DNA from: Hsuehochloa calcarea
Lineage: Eukaryota; Streptophyta; Magnoliopsida; Poales; Poaceae
Direction: 5' to 3'
Assembly: GCA_036346395.1 (NCBI GenBank)
Contig: CM070605.1
Coordinates: forward strand, 496,001-560,000
DNA length: 64,000 nucleotides
Position numbers and translations under genes: made by a program. Shown one piece after another: positions 1 to 11,760 of this stretch. Numbering within the stretch: the first letter of the stretch is position 1; each line of letters begins with the position of its first letter. Below the pieces are notes generated by a model. It saw nothing but the letters and a program-made list of their open reading frames with translations. It made no database searches and had not been told where the DNA came from.

Positions 1-340
1 ATCACGGTCGTAGGCCTTCTTGAAGTGGTCGTAGGCCTTGCGGCTGGTCGTGGACCTTCTTGAGCTGGGTCGTAGGCCTTCTTGAAGTGGTCGTAGACCT
101 TCTTGAACCCAGTCGTAGGCCTTCTTGAAGTGGTAAGTAATCCTAGATTTACGAGTACAAGTAAATCATCTCCATTAGGCGACATCATAGAGTTCTCAAA
201 TAATACACTCGACCCTAGAAGCGATTTTACACGATAGATTAAGTCACGTGCTCTAGCTCTTGTCATAGGACCTTGTAGTCCAACACCCAAATCTGGAAGG
301 TCTTGTGTAGTGCGTGTGTCAGGAAGGAGGATGTCCTCAT
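1..340 (-). pseudogene. C-terminal end of a Ty3/gypsy polyprotein (partial)
   Basis: Read on the minus strand from about 340 to the window edge, one frame stays open without a start codon. It contains the motif LQGPMTRARARDLIYRV (about 200-260), which is typical of the extreme C-terminus of plant gypsy polyproteins. The last part (1-135) is an imperfect tandem repeat on a GTCGTAGGCCTTCTTGAAG theme, translated as repeats of Lys-Ala-Tyr-Asp type. The upstream polymerase domains are missing because a reversed copia LTR fragment abuts at about 341. What is seen is the motif and the open frame. The gypsy assignment rests on the motif alone, and I cannot name the lineage. Confidence 0.55.
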
Positions 341-863
341 CACATGCATCATGCAAAACATATGCCATGGAACCCATGTACTTGACCTAACAAAGCAGCA
401 TCGCCACGAAGATGGCCGATGATCAAGTGAATCTGCGGTCCAAGCCGCTCAGGTGGCCGGTGGACCGCCCTTGGTCGGACCGCTCCTGTGAGCGGTCGGA
501 CCGCCTGGACTTAAGCGAAATTCAAGCCCTCAAATTCCAAAACCTTACGAAACTTTAAACTAATAGAACTTTTCTTGGAGACTCCAAAATCATGAGACCA
601 AGTGCATTGGGATCCTCACTTGCCTACAACACCTATTTTTGGCCCGACCCATTACGAGAACTTTTAGGTCATTGCGGTCCGACCGCCCCACATGGCGGTC
701 CGTGGAGTTGGGACAGTCGAGGCCGCCGATGCAAGGACGGTCGGACCGCCCCCATCGAGAATACACGTAGCTTTGTCGAAAACACGTGAAACTACAAGCC
801 GTAGCGTCATTGCCAATTGTCACATCATCCTAAGATCTGGAGCATATCCCCATGAAATCCACA
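341..863 (-). repeat. 5' part of a Sirevirus-like copia LTR, reversed
   Basis: The reverse complement starts TGTGGATTTCATGGGGATA at 863 and runs parallel to the start of the solo LTR at 16735, including the ATGCTCCAGATCTTAGGATG stretch and the TTGCATGATGCATG stretch at 341-370. Only about the first 520 bp of a ~1.77-kb LTR are present. The rest was lost or replaced by the gypsy tail to the left. It carries several GGTCGGACCGCC-type palindromes (about 450-510 and 675-750). Confidence 0.8.
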
Positions 864-1370
864 GATTTTGACCACTCAGTTTCGAGTTTCGACCACTCAG
901 TTTCGACAACTGAGTTTCGACTACTCGGTTTCAACCACTGGGTTTCGACCACACTGATTTTGTGTTTCCACTACTCAGTTTCGACCACACTAGTCTTTGG
1001 TTTCGACCACTGAGTTACGACTACTGAGTTTCAACTACTTAGTTTCGACCATTGAGTTTTGATCATAGTGGTCGAAACTGAACAGAGTTGACCGCTGAGT
1101 TTTGACCACACTGGTCTTTGATTTCAACCATTGAGTTTGAGTTTAGACCCTTTGAGTTTCGACCTCTCGGTTTAAACCACCACCGGGTGGACTTTGGTTT
1201 TGACCACTCGATTTGATCACGATGATCGGCCCGAATAAATCGACCACTCGATTTCAACCAGCGAGTTTGAGTTTAAACCAGCGAGTTTTGAGTTTCGATC
1301 CAGCGATGATATTTTGTTTCGACCACTCGTTTTTTGCCACAGTGGTCAAAACTGAACAGAGAATAATTCA
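864..1370. repeat. Minisatellite on a TTTCGACCACT(C/G)AG theme
   Basis: About 500 bp of degenerate tandem copies of a roughly 18-24-bp unit with the core GTTTCGACCAC, alternating CTCAG and CTGAG. The copies drift gradually (CTCGGTTTC, CACTGGGTTTC, GAGTTTGAG) rather than being exact. Short open frames here follow from the repeat and are not genes. The same TTTCGACCA core recurs in the repeat block at 19866-20090. Confidence 0.75.
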
Positions 1371-2452
1371 ATAAAACTGAACAGATCCAAAAATTCAGAA
1401 AAACTGAACAAAGCATATCATCAATAAGTCATCCAAAGAAAATAACAAGCAACAACGAGCGAAGAGAAGCGGCGATTTGGCGTGGGACGGGAGGCTGAGT
1501 CGGAAGAGGAGAGCGATTCGGAGTTCAACTGATTTGATATTGCTTCTCTCGTTGCATGCATGTCCAGCATCGGGACGGGGCCTTGGTAGGATGGCTGCGA
1601 GGCCCCGTCCCATAGACTTTTTTCCTCTATGCCCGCATATGTTTAGAGATTACAGATTCTCACATGCTAAATCCTCATACCGTTGTCAAAAAAATTCAAC
1701 GATTTCATAATACTATCAAGATATGGGTCTATGAACGCAGCGAAGCTCGTTTTCCGACCTAGTTGCTACTACATGGGACGGGATGGGATAAAGCATTAGA
1801 TTAGAGGGATGGACGGGTGGGACCCACGTAGCGACTAGCAGCTCTACGGGCCCACCTGCAGGGAGACAGATGAGAAAAGGTATGGTGAAAGCATCCCCAA
1901 AAATGGATAATGCAGAAGTAAGCAGTGAGACCAGACACCACACCACTAACAAAAATGAAAAAGAGAATATCACATGTAGATGTAATAGGTGAGAGAGACA
2001 ATACCTATGGTAAATTCTAAAACAAAAATTATTGGAGTAGCAGAGCAGGTGTCCCTCCCTGATGAAAAGGATAATGGCACATAAGTTGCGTTATTTCATT
2101 TCACTGCTCCTTTCTCTGCTACTCTACGGACGGATGTGCATCCTCTACCTACCTTCATGCCTTGGCATCATAAAGACGGAGGGGAGGTGCCATCTAGTTC
2201 CAGTCCATGCATACATGTTGGATCGGAGATGGCAATCAGAGGAGGGTGAATGATTGTATGCCTTCTTTTTGAATTATCGATAAGAATCTCGTTGGATTAA
2301 ACCGACAAGCCCGAATACCGTACTCGTATAAGATTTCTCATAAATCGTGGTAAAGCGCTCTGCCAGATTGATGTTATTATTGACAATCGGGTGAACAACA
2401 CAAAGACGTGATCGAAGAAAGTGAAGTCGACACAGTCGAAGAGTTTTATTAC
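1371..2452. other. Intergenic stretch, no gene recognised
   Basis: I see no supported coding region in this stretch. The only clear structure is a perfect 12-bp inverted repeat, GGGACGGGGCCT at 1572-1583 pairing with 1600-1611 across a 16-nt loop. Two looser GGGACGGGA copies lie nearby (1485 and 1765). This could be part of a small foldback transposon, but no terminal repeats or target duplication are visible. Confidence 0.4.
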
Positions 2453-2729
2453 TGTTGATATTTATGATCCGTATGCGATCCGAATTCCTAATATGGGACG
2501 AATCCAAATATGCCATATTAGCATATTAGTTTCTTACTTGGACTCTAAGTCCTTTTACCCCTTTATATACCTTTTGTAAAGCGCGCGGGAGAGTTGGCGC
2601 CTCATTGTAATTCTCTTGCATTTTGTAAGCTCTCCTCGTATAGTGATTATCGTAGATTGGCGCTGTGGTTTTTTTCCACAAGGGTTTTCTCGTAAAATTT
2701 GTATCTCTTTTGTCTCTATTTTTCTAACA
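2453..2729 (+). repeat. 5' LTR of the outer copia element
   Basis: A 277-bp LTR beginning TGTTGATATTTATGATCCG and ending TTTTTCTAACA. A TATATA box lies at 2564-2569 within CTTTATATACC, the likely promoter of the element. The matching 3' LTR at 18615-18892 differs at scattered positions, so the insertion is not recent. Confidence 0.92.
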
Positions 2730-2731
2730 AG

Positions 2732-2743
2732 TGGTATCAGAGC
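2732..2743 (+). other. Primer-binding site, initiator tRNA-Met type
   Basis: TGGTATCAGAGC lies two bases after the 5' LTR. This is the standard complement of the 3' end of plant initiator Met-tRNA used to prime copia reverse transcription. The leader between here and gag (2744-3353) holds no supported gene. Confidence 0.9.
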
Positions 2744-3353
2744 ATAGCAGATTAGGGTTTTGAGAGAGATACGGGAAAAAATATTAGATTGATTTCGGCA
2801 CAGCCGTCTTCCGTTGGCTTCGGGCATCGTCCTTCGTCGCCTTGGTCAAGTAGAGCATCTTCGTCTCGTCTCATGCCTTCACCTCGATCAACGTCGTTGT
2901 CTTGTGCACTGTCTCGCACGACGCGTCTTCATCGCTTCGGTCCTTCGGTGCTAGCAGCAGCCAGCGCCGCTTTGCATGGAAAGCATCGCCACGAGACCAA
3001 CGCCAAGCCAAAGGCATCAACGCGTGTGACGACGACATCAGACCAAACCAAAAGATGTCATCTCCAGCATAGCACAGGTCTCAAGTAATATTTTTTTAAA
3101 AAAAATATGTGATTGGACGTTCTGTTGATTGTCTCCATGTGAAGCAAAAGACCTCCAACAGCACATATCAAAGAACATTGTGTTGAATCACTCCATGTGA
3201 ATCAATTTCCGGTGAATTTTGCTACGTCCATCGGAGAAGTACCACGAGATTCGAAGATCTTTGATTCGTGTATACAGAAGGCTTACCAAAGAGGTCGTGA
3301 TTTTTGCTAGGTTTACACAGATCAGTACCAATAATTTCAGCATTTATTCCTCA

Positions 3354-4200
3354 TGGTGAATTTGAAGTATGATCTTCCACTCCTGGGTCGAGACACAAGA
3401 TTTTCATTGTGGCAAGTCAAGATGAAATTTGTGTTGGTACGGATGAATTTGGATGATGCATTGGAAGGATTTGAGAAATAGCCATGGACCGCGGATGAGA
3501 AGCGTAAAAGGCAGGATTTATCTCGATTCACCTTCATCTATCAAATAATATTTTATAGGAGGTTTTGAAGCGAGAATACATCTCTTTGCATTATGGTGGC
3601 GAAATAAATTTGCATGACAAAGGATCTCACCAGCAAGGTGCATCTCAAGCAAAAGTTGTAATCTCACAAATTGCAACAAGGAGGATCCGTGCTTGATCAT
3701 CTTTTGTTGTTTAAGGAAATCGTTGCCGACCTAGAGTCGATACAGGTAAAATATGATGATGACGATTTGGGTCTTATATTCTTTTGTGCTCTCTGCCTAA
3801 TTCTTTTTCAAATTTCAGAGATACCATATTATATAGTAGAGATACTCTCACTCTTAATAAAATTTATGAAGCTTTGCATGCTAAGGAGAAAATGAAACAG
3901 ATGATACCTTCTGAAAATTTAAGTTTACAAGGAGAAGGCTTATTTGTTCATTGCAGACAAAAGGAAACGAACTCAAATAATTGATCTCGAGGTAAAAGTT
4001 TGAACGGCTACAAGAACCGGTCGAAATTAAAAGGCAAGTACAAATCGTGCAAATATTGCATGAAAAGTGGGCACAACATCTCTGAATACTGGAAGCTGCA
4101 ACATAAAGAAAAGAGAAATGACTATTATAAGCCAAAAGGTAAACCAAATGATAAAGGTAAAGCTTCCCTTGCTGCTGATGATAGTTCTGATGGAGAAGTC
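3354..4200 (+). pseudogene. gag of the outer copia element (broken)
   Basis: From ATG 3354 the frame reads MVNLKYDLPLLGRDTRFSLW, the usual opening of copia gag (the region binding the retrotransposon gag N-terminal domain). Stops interrupt it near 3480 and 3540, after which gag-like sequence continues in shifted frames. The zinc knuckle is at about 4048-4092 (CKYCMKSGHNISEY). In the CX2CX4HX4C pattern the last cysteine is replaced by tyrosine. The sequence stops at 4200, where the inner element inserted, and resumes as protease at 13629. The product would have formed the virus-like particle. It cannot be made from this copy. Confidence 0.8.
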
Positions 4201-6071
4201 TGTGGATATCGTGAGGATATGTGCACGATCTCAGGATGATGAGTCAATTGGCAATGGCGTTGTTGGTTTGCAAAATCTCGTGTTTTCGGGTTTGCTCAAA
4301 AGACATTAGACCACAGTGATTCGGCCGGGTGGTGTCGGCGGTCGGACCGCCCGTGGAGAGTCCGGCCGGCCATGGTGGCGGTCCGACCATAAAATGTTTT
4401 TGGTTTTTGGGTGGGCCAAAAATAGGTTGTGTAGGCAAGTGAAGGAGTCTCTGGATGTGGTCCCATCATTTTGGAGCTCCGATCAAAAGTTCTATTCGTT
4501 TGAAAATTCGGAAGGTTTGAATTTTGAGTTGAAAATTTGGTTAAGTCCTTTGGACCGGTCCGGCCGCTGATTGTGGGAGCGGTCCGGCCGCATGAAATCG
4601 GTCGGACCGGCCTGGAAATGATCGGACCCGACAATAATGAAGGTTAGCCAAGTGTTGCATTGAGTTGGTTTTGATTGTGTTATTATATGAACTTCAATGC
4701 TTTATTGTTGTATATTGCATTGCGGGCTGGCGTGGATCAAGTTGTGAAGAACTTCGTTCGGAAGCGGTTTGTTTGTCTATTGTCAGTGCGGTGGCTTGCG
4801 AGTCAACAACGTCAGCGGTGAGTGGATCGGGACTACGCTTGGAAGGCGGGGTCGAGCGATCGAGGATACGGGTGAGGTCGTGTGACACAAGCATGGTGCG
4901 AATGGGCAAGATGGATCGAGCGGGTGGTTGATGCAATTTGGTTGGATCAGGCGGTGCGGATATCGGTGCGAGTCTCTGGGAGGTTCCGATGGGATTCGGA
5001 CAAGAGAGGCTTGGCGACGCGATGAGAACCGCTGATCAACCTACACGTGGTGAAGCAGGCGATTGCTTCAAGTGTTATTTGTGTGTGGGTCCCATGTGTA
5101 AGTGACCCCAAAAAGGAAACCCTAGCTCTCTAGTATAAATAGGAAGGGGGAGATGGAAAATCTTCTAAGCATTCATTTTAGCCCCTTCTTCCTTTTCTAG
5201 GGTTTGGAGGAGAGGAGAGGAGAACTAGGGTTTGGAGTGTGCTCCTTGTTGAGCTCTTGCCCTCCTTGTTGGAGAGGCTTTGTAAGCATCTTGTTTGACC
5301 GAACAATCTTGTGATGCTCAATTGAAAGATCGTTTGCTCCCTTTTGTGTTCTTCTCCCTTTTGGATGATTTTGGTGCTTCCTTGATTCAAAGGTTCATGC
5401 TTGGTCTCTTGGCCTACTTTATCTTGCTTTGATGTGTGGGATTACTCCTAGAGTCATCTAGATCATCATCCCCCACAAGCAAGTCTTGAATCAAGATTTT
5501 CACATTTCTAGAGTTTGTGCACTTCTTTGGTAAAATCTCGAGAGATCGATTCTACGAAGTGGATCTGACGGATCGTCGCTAGAAATAGGTCTCTAATATC
5601 ATTAGGGAGGTGTGCTCGAAATTTGGTCAAGTTTTATTGGTTGAATCAAAAGTTTGATCAAATTTCGTTTTGGATTTAGGTGGAGTTTTTCGATCTTGGA
5701 CTCTACGGTCCGGCCAGAGTCTTTCAAGCGCGATCGACCACGCGTGTATTCAGAGCCATTGGTGTCTTGCGGTCGAATCGTTGCATCCACCGGTCCGACC
5801 TTGATTAGTTGTCGGCCGATTTGGTTGACCGTCGGTCCAATCCGCCGTGGTAGCCGGTCGGACCGCCCGATGCCGATGAGGAACAATGAGTTCTTTTCTC
5901 CGTTTGTGTCGTGTGGTTGAGGGTTTATCAAATCCAACACAAGGCTTAGTTGTGTGCTTCTTGATCTTCTTAGCTTTCATAGCTAAAGGAGTAAAGTTCG
6001 TGTTGGTTATTGATTTAGGCGAAAGTTTTGAAAGCGCCTATTCACCCCCTAGTCGCCTTTCAGGTCCTACA
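4201..6071 (+). repeat. 5' LTR of the Sirevirus-like element
   Basis: An 1871-bp LTR, TGTGGATATC...GTCCTACA. A TATAAAT box at 5134-5140 (TAGTATAAATAGG) is followed about 30 bp later by the probable transcript start. The R/U5-like part (about 5110-5690) is nearly identical to the 3' LTR. The U3 part carries many GGTCGGACC or GGTCCGGCC palindromes (about 4340-4390, 4555-4625 and 5705-5870), and the two LTRs differ mostly there. Confidence 0.93.
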
Positions 6072-6073
6072 AG

Positions 6074-6085
6074 TGGTATCGAGGC
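6074..6085 (+). other. Primer-binding site, altered initiator-Met type
   Basis: TGGTATCGAGGC sits two bases past the LTR. The expected site is TGGTATCAGAGC. The observed one matches the first seven bases and then looks as if the A of CAG was dropped. This is either a real change or a sequence error. Confidence 0.7.
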
Positions 6086-6125
6086 GGTTAGCTCTTCTCA
6101 TAGATCTTAACAGGTCTTTGGAGCC

Positions 6126-7097
6126 ATGGCGTCGACAAGTACTCAACCAAGCCACACATTTTTGAGGAGTTGACTTTGCATCTTTGGAAGGCTCGTATGC
6201 AAGCATATATCGAGGCTCAAGGGCACGCTATTTGGCTAAAGGTGAAAATCCTTATGTCGTGCCGTTGGATGACGATAGGATCACTCGGATGTGGAGGCCA
6301 ACAAGCAAGGCTCAAATTACTTGATCCAAGGCCTTAGTCGATCCGAGTTTGGCGTGTTGCTCACTTGCGATGCGCTCACGAGATCTGGCGGACACTTTGT
6401 GACTATCATGAAGGGTCCACTGCGATCAAGGAAGTGAGACAGAACCGACTCAAAAAGGTTTACTCTAAGATCGAGCAAAGGCACGGTGAGTCTTTAGATG
6501 AGCTGTGGGAAGATTCTCTAAGATTCTTCATGATCTCCGTATTTGTTGACTTGGTATTTTACGAGTCGAAAATGCACGCCCGACTTAAGGTGCTCTTGAT
6601 GTGAAGTGCAGGGAATGAAGATCCGTCCATCAATGACAACCTTTGTCATGAGTGAGCTTACCATGGATAAGCTTTACTCGAGGTTGAAGACGCATGAGAT
6701 TGATTTTATCTCGCGTCTCCCAAGACAGTCGATGGCATTAGTGGTCGACAAATCCAAGGGTTGTTCTTGATTCTATTGATTGTAGCTCATCCGGTTTTCA
6801 TTATCGCTTTACATTCTTTAGCGATGAGCAACTAGAGAAACCGCCGAGGATGACTTAGCCCTCCTTTCCACCAAATTCACAGAGCGTATAACAAGGTGAG
6901 GAATAGGAGGAGAAGTGGACCTATTCGTGCTTGAGTGTGGTGAGCCAAACCACATTCGCTCCGAGTGCCCCAAGCTAAAGGGCAAGGAGGAGAAGGAGAC
7001 ACGAAGACATCCCGGGAGAGGGATGCTAAACCCAAGAAGACAAACTATCGCAAGTTTGTCGGTAGGGTCCTGCCGCTCTAGAGAAGCGTCAATATGA
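6126..7097 (+). pseudogene. gag of the Sirevirus-like element (broken)
   Basis: A start at 6126 gives MASTSTQPSHTF and then a stop after 15 codons. Gag sequence then continues in other frames. A UBN2-type segment at 6365-6604 includes LKKVYSKIEQRHGESLDELW, and a zinc-knuckle segment at about 6930-6975 reads ECGEPNHIRSECPKLKGK. The first Cys of the knuckle is not in frame with the rest in this copy. Gag would package the element RNA. At least three frame changes make it inactive as written. Confidence 0.75.
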
Positions 7098-7100
7098 GCG

Positions 7101-10100
7101 ATGTGGATTCGAAAAGCGGAGGACGACGAGAGTGACTCTCGTGGCAAGAAGAAGGCGCATGACTTCACCGGCATGTGTTTCATAGCCAAGAACAGCCACG
7201 ACAGCGACTCCTCCAACAATGAGGATCCTTTTAGTGATCCTGATGAGGTCCGTCGTGCGAGGAAGGAGGACATATGGCTTGTTGACTCCGGGTGTTCTCG
7301 ACATATGACCGGAGATTCTAGATGGTTCTCCTCCTCACACGTGCATCCGACAGCGAATTGATCACATTTGGGGATGCTTCTCTACGGAAGTGTATTGCAA
7401 AGGGCCTTTGTGCGGCGTCATCGACAAGTTCATGCTAAAAGACGTTGCTTTGGTAAGTAAGCTGAGGTATAACCTTCTATCTGTTTCTCAGCTGCTAGAT
7501 GAGGGTCTAGAAGTGAGGTTTAAGAGAGGTGAGTGTAGAGTTCTAGATTCCTCGGGTGAGCTTGTTTTGAGATCTCAGATTTGAGAAGATCTTACATGCA
7601 AATTTGATATTTCTTGATTTCAGTCCTAGGTGTCTTGTAGCCTCTGATTCTCATGACCTTGTTTTGTGGCATCGTAGACTTGGGCATATAGGTTTTGATC
7701 ATTTGTCTAGAGTCAGTTGCAAGGATTTGATTAGAGGTTTGCCTAGGTGAAGGTCATTAGAGATCTTGTGTGCTCACCCTGTAGACATGGTAAGATGGTG
7801 TATGCTTCCACCCACCTCCTACTTTGGTAATGGTGATGGACCGGGACAACTTCTTCACTTAGATCTGATTGGTCCTTCTAGAGTTCATCATTTGGTGGGA
7901 AATGGTATGTCTTTGGTGGTTGTGGATGATTACTCCGGTATTCATGGGTTTATTTTCTTGCTTCTAAGGACGAAGCATTTGGATTCTTTAGAGATCTGGT
8001 CCTTAGAATTGTTGTTGATATACTGGAGCTTTGAGAGCCATTAGGGTGACAATGGGACGAGTTCAAGAATTCTTCTTTTCTACCTTACTGCGATAGGGAA
8101 TTGAGCATCAGTTTTCTTCTCCTAGAGTTCCCAGTGAGAATGGTGTTGTAGAAAGGAAGAACAGAACCCTTGTAGAGATGGCTCGGACCATGCTAGATGA
8201 GCATTCTACTCCTAGGAGATTTTGAAATGAGGCGATCTCTCTTGCTTGTTATATCTCCAATAGGGTTTTCTTGAGATCGTGGTTGGGAAGACCTCTTATG
8301 AGCTTAGATTTGGTCATTCTCCCAAAGTCTCTCATTTCAAGATTTTTGGTTGCAAGTGCTTCATTCTTAAACATGGCAACCTTGATAAATTTGAGTTTAG
8401 ATGTTTTGATGGCATATTTCTTGGATATCCTGCTCATTCTCGTGGCTATCGTGTTTTTAATATTGATACTAACAAAATTGTTGAGACTTGCGAAGTCACT
8501 TTTGATGAGGCTAGTCACAGTACTAGACCCGATGCTTGGTACAGAGTTCTGAAATTCAAGGAAGCATTTTAAATCGATGATGACTACGAGGATGAAGAAC
8601 CAAATCATCCTCCGGCTACCTCTGAGAGGGTGGAGAGCTGCTACTACTACATTAGTTTGGTGGCGACCTCCTCCTATCCCCACCGACGATCCGAGTGGCT
8701 CTGTTCCTACCTCCACAACTCATGAGGTAGAGGCCATACGCACCAGAGCACCTCTTCACATCTGGCGACAACATCCACGAGCGGATGATTGGGGATCTTC
8801 AAGAGCGAGTCACTCGCTCGGGTTTATTTCTCCGATTCTCATGCACATTACGCTTTTGTCGCTTCTTTTGAACCCGAGATATCACCCATGCTTTATCGAT
8901 GCCTCTTGGGTCAATGCCATGCATGAAGAGCTTGAAAATTTTGAGAGAAACAAAGTCGGTTTTTAGTTGAGCGACCTTACGATTCTCATGTTATTGGAAC
9001 AAAATGGGTTTTTAAAATAAGCAAAGTGAGGATGGATTGGTTGTTCTTAATAAGGCTAGACTTGTAGCTCAAGGTTATTCAGGTAGAGGGCTTAGACTTT
9101 GAAGAGACCTTTGCTCCAGTAGCTAGATTGGAAGCCATTCGCATTCTTTTAGCATTTGCAACATCCAAGGGTTTCAAGCTTTTTCAAATGGATGTTAAAA
9201 GTGCTTTCTTGAATGACTTCATAGAAGAAGAGGTCTTTGTCAAGCAACCTCTGGTTTTGAAAATCAAAATTCCCAAACCATGTTTTAAACTCTCTAAAGC
9301 CCTGTATGGATTGAAACAAGCTCCTAGTGCTTGGTATGACAGGCTTAAGAGTTTCTTGCTTGAAAATGATTTCAAAATAGGAATCGTTGATAAAACTTTG
9401 TTCACTCTCAGGCATGGCAGTGATTTCTTGTTGGTTCAGATTTATGTGGATGATATTATATTCGGTGGTTCCTCTCATACTTTGGTGTCTAGATTTTGAT
9501 TCAATGAGCGGTGAGTTTGAGATGAGCATGATGGGAGGCGACATTCTTCCTTGGCCTACAAATCAAGCAAGCGAAAGAAGGCACCTTCGTTCACCAGAGT
9601 AAGTATACAAAGGACCTTCTTCGGCGCTTCAATATGGGAAGCAATAGGCCAATGTCTACTCCCATTGCTACAACCACCGTCTTTGGACCACGATGAGGAT
9701 GGAGAGTCCGTGGACGGAAGAATACCGCGATATGATTAGCTCCCTCCTCTATCTTACAATACGAGGTAGGACATACAATTCGCCGTATGTGCGTGCGCTC
9801 GCTTTGAGCTTCCTCGTGCTTCTCATCGTCAAGTAATGCGCGCATCTTGGTATCTTCAAGATACGCTTGACTTTGGACTCTGGTATTCTTCTTCTTGGCT
9901 CTTTCAATTCGAGCATTTTACGATCTTTGATTTGCGGTGTAGAGTGGATAGGAAGAGTACTTGGCACTTGTCATTTCTTGGGCACATCTCTTGTTTCTTG
10001 GTCTTCTAGAAAACAATCCTCTGTTGCACAGTCTACAGCTGAGGCCGAGTATGTAGCTGCCGCCAGTGGCTGCTCTCAGGTTCTCTGGATTTTGTCCACG

Positions 10101-10320
10101 CTGCGGGACTATGGGTTATCCTTGGGAAGTGTTCCTCTTTTACGTGACAACATACGCAATTAATATTGCCAAAACCCAGTGCAACATTCGGGACTAAACA
10201 CATTGACATTCGATTTCATTTACGAGAGACCATGTTGAGAAAGGTGATGTTGTGCTTCACTTTGTAGAGTCGAGCAGCGACTTGCGGATATTTTCACTAA
10301 GGCTCTTGACTCTTGGCTTT
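7101..10320 (+). pseudogene. pol of the Sirevirus-like element (broken)
   Basis: Domains in order: aspartic protease (IWLVDSGCSRHMTGD, about 7272-7316, active-site DSG); GAG-pre-integrase (LWHRRLGHIGFDHLSR, about 7665-7715); integrase core (HLDLIGPSRVHHLVGNGMS from about 7856, and the GVVERKNRTLVEMA region near 8141-8185); reverse transcriptase (about 9000-9500) with the catalytic box YVDD intact (IYVDDIIFGGSS, about 9445-9480); RNase H (about 9930-10300, with STAEAEYVAAASG). Several frame changes and stops separate these blocks, for example around 7362, 7584, 8044, 8575 and 9499. The product would copy and integrate the element. This copy cannot encode it in one piece. Confidence 0.88.
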
Positions 10321-10701
10321 TTCTTTGCTTGGGGAGAGTTAGGGTTATTAGTCCTATTGGGCTGTTTTGAGGGGAAGTTGCTCTTTTGCCTTCATTGTAT
10401 CATAATGCATGTTTCAATTCATTTGTCTTGCATTGTATAATAAAATTAGTGGAGCTTTGATTATTATCCTTGTATGACTTGATTTCATCTTCTATACCTT
10501 GTCATATCAAGTGATAGTCTGCTAGACTTCTTTTATGGCTCTTTGTGTTTGGCTTAGCTTTTGCCTTGCTAGCTTTATATCTGTGAGCAATTTGAATCAA
10601 ATCATGTCTTGTTAGATCTTGTGACTAGTTTTGCTCTAGTGATCCTCTTATGATTCTCGCCATGTCTTACAGGTTGAACTGAGTCTTGAACTTATTTTGA
10701 G

Positions 10702-10872
10702 ATGAAAAATGAGCTTCTTATCTTATTAAGTCAAGCAAATGAAAATGAGATTTTACGTGCGAAAAAGCGATCTCACCAATCCTTTCTCATGAGACGGCTT
10801 GCCATTGCACTAGGCATGAACTCAGGGGGAGTTTTGGATGACCTAGATCATTCTTTTAAGCTTATCGCTTGA
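10702..10872 (+). CDS. Small open frame in the 3' tail of the Sirevirus-like element
   Basis: ATG 10702 to TGA 10872 encodes 56 residues with no internal stop, starting MKNELLILLSQANENEILRA and rich in charged residues and leucine, a likely short helix. It lies in the non-polymerase tail between RNase H and the 3' LTR, where some Sireviruses carry an env-like or other extra frame. I do not recognise the product, and no membrane segment or signal peptide is visible. It may be a remnant or a chance frame. Confidence 0.3.
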   Translation: MKNELLILLSQANENEILRAKKRSHQSFLMRRLAIALGMNSGGVLDDLDHSFKLIA

Positions 10873-11760
10873 GATGGTCGCGGCAAGGCTTGAGATCTAG
10901 CACAGTATAAAAAAAGGAGAAAAAGAAAATTTGCCCAAAAAGGGCTAAGTGCTTGAGCTTTGCTTCAAAAGAATTCTCTTAATGCTTAAAATGCCTCAAT
11001 TCTTGTTTTGAGTCTCTTTTTACTTATAGACATGGCTTGACTCATTTTTGGTTGCTTTGGGTGAATCTATGATATTGAGCAACCTTTCATGATTTTAATT
11101 CTGTTAATCTCAGATTGCTGCTATCTTGGTTTTAGCTTTGCAGTACATGTTTTGCCATGATTGAATATAGCGTCTACTCTTTTTATTGCTTGGTATAATA
11201 CTTGTACTGTCTTCATGTATAATGGTCATGGCTCCTTTTTACTAAAGTTCAAAAATAAAGTCATTCCTTCATGCTCTTTCTTTTTCATGCATCTTGATGA
11301 ATTCATTGTCAAAGGGGGAGAAAGATTGTGAAGAAAATGTTGTTGGAGCTTTTGGTTTCATACTTAAGGTTTAATATAAAAGAACTTCATATAATAAAAA
11401 TTTTGAACCTTTTGAAAATTTGTGATCATAGTGAGTTAAGTCTTGTGGTTCTATTGCCTTTTCCTGATTTCATTTGCAATTGAAGAATACTCACAATGAT
11501 CAAAGGTCAAATAGAAAAATTGCCTTTCATTTGGACCTAAGTGAGATTTTTGGCTACTTTCTGGAAATTGAATCCTTTGGTGCTTTCATGCCTTATCTCA
11601 CTTGCTCACACTATTCTGAAGCGAGCTTGGTCGGTTCCTAGGCTTTTTGTTGCTTATGGACCAAGTTGTGCCTTTATGCGAAAACGGCGAAGTTTTTACT
11701 TTTCATTCCAAAAAACCACATTTTCTTGAAAATTGCCAATGTGTTCATCAAGGGGGAGAT
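10873..11760 (+). other. Non-coding 3' tail of the Sirevirus-like element, with purine tract
   Basis: No supported gene. The stretch is T-rich and runs to the purine tract AAGGGGGAGA at 11750-11759, which primes plus-strand DNA synthesis and abuts the 3' LTR. Lengthy non-coding 3' regions are usual in this group. Confidence 0.7.

Noticed and set aside
1716..2001. Hydrophobic minus-strand frames that could be a membrane peptide
   Set aside because: Two overlapping frames are both open, with no conserved start context or homology I recognise; probably chance in T-rich DNA.
2789..3088. Open frame of 99 codons after the copia primer site
   Set aside because: It lies in the untranslated leader before gag, is Ser/Arg-rich without a known domain, and gag clearly starts at 3354.
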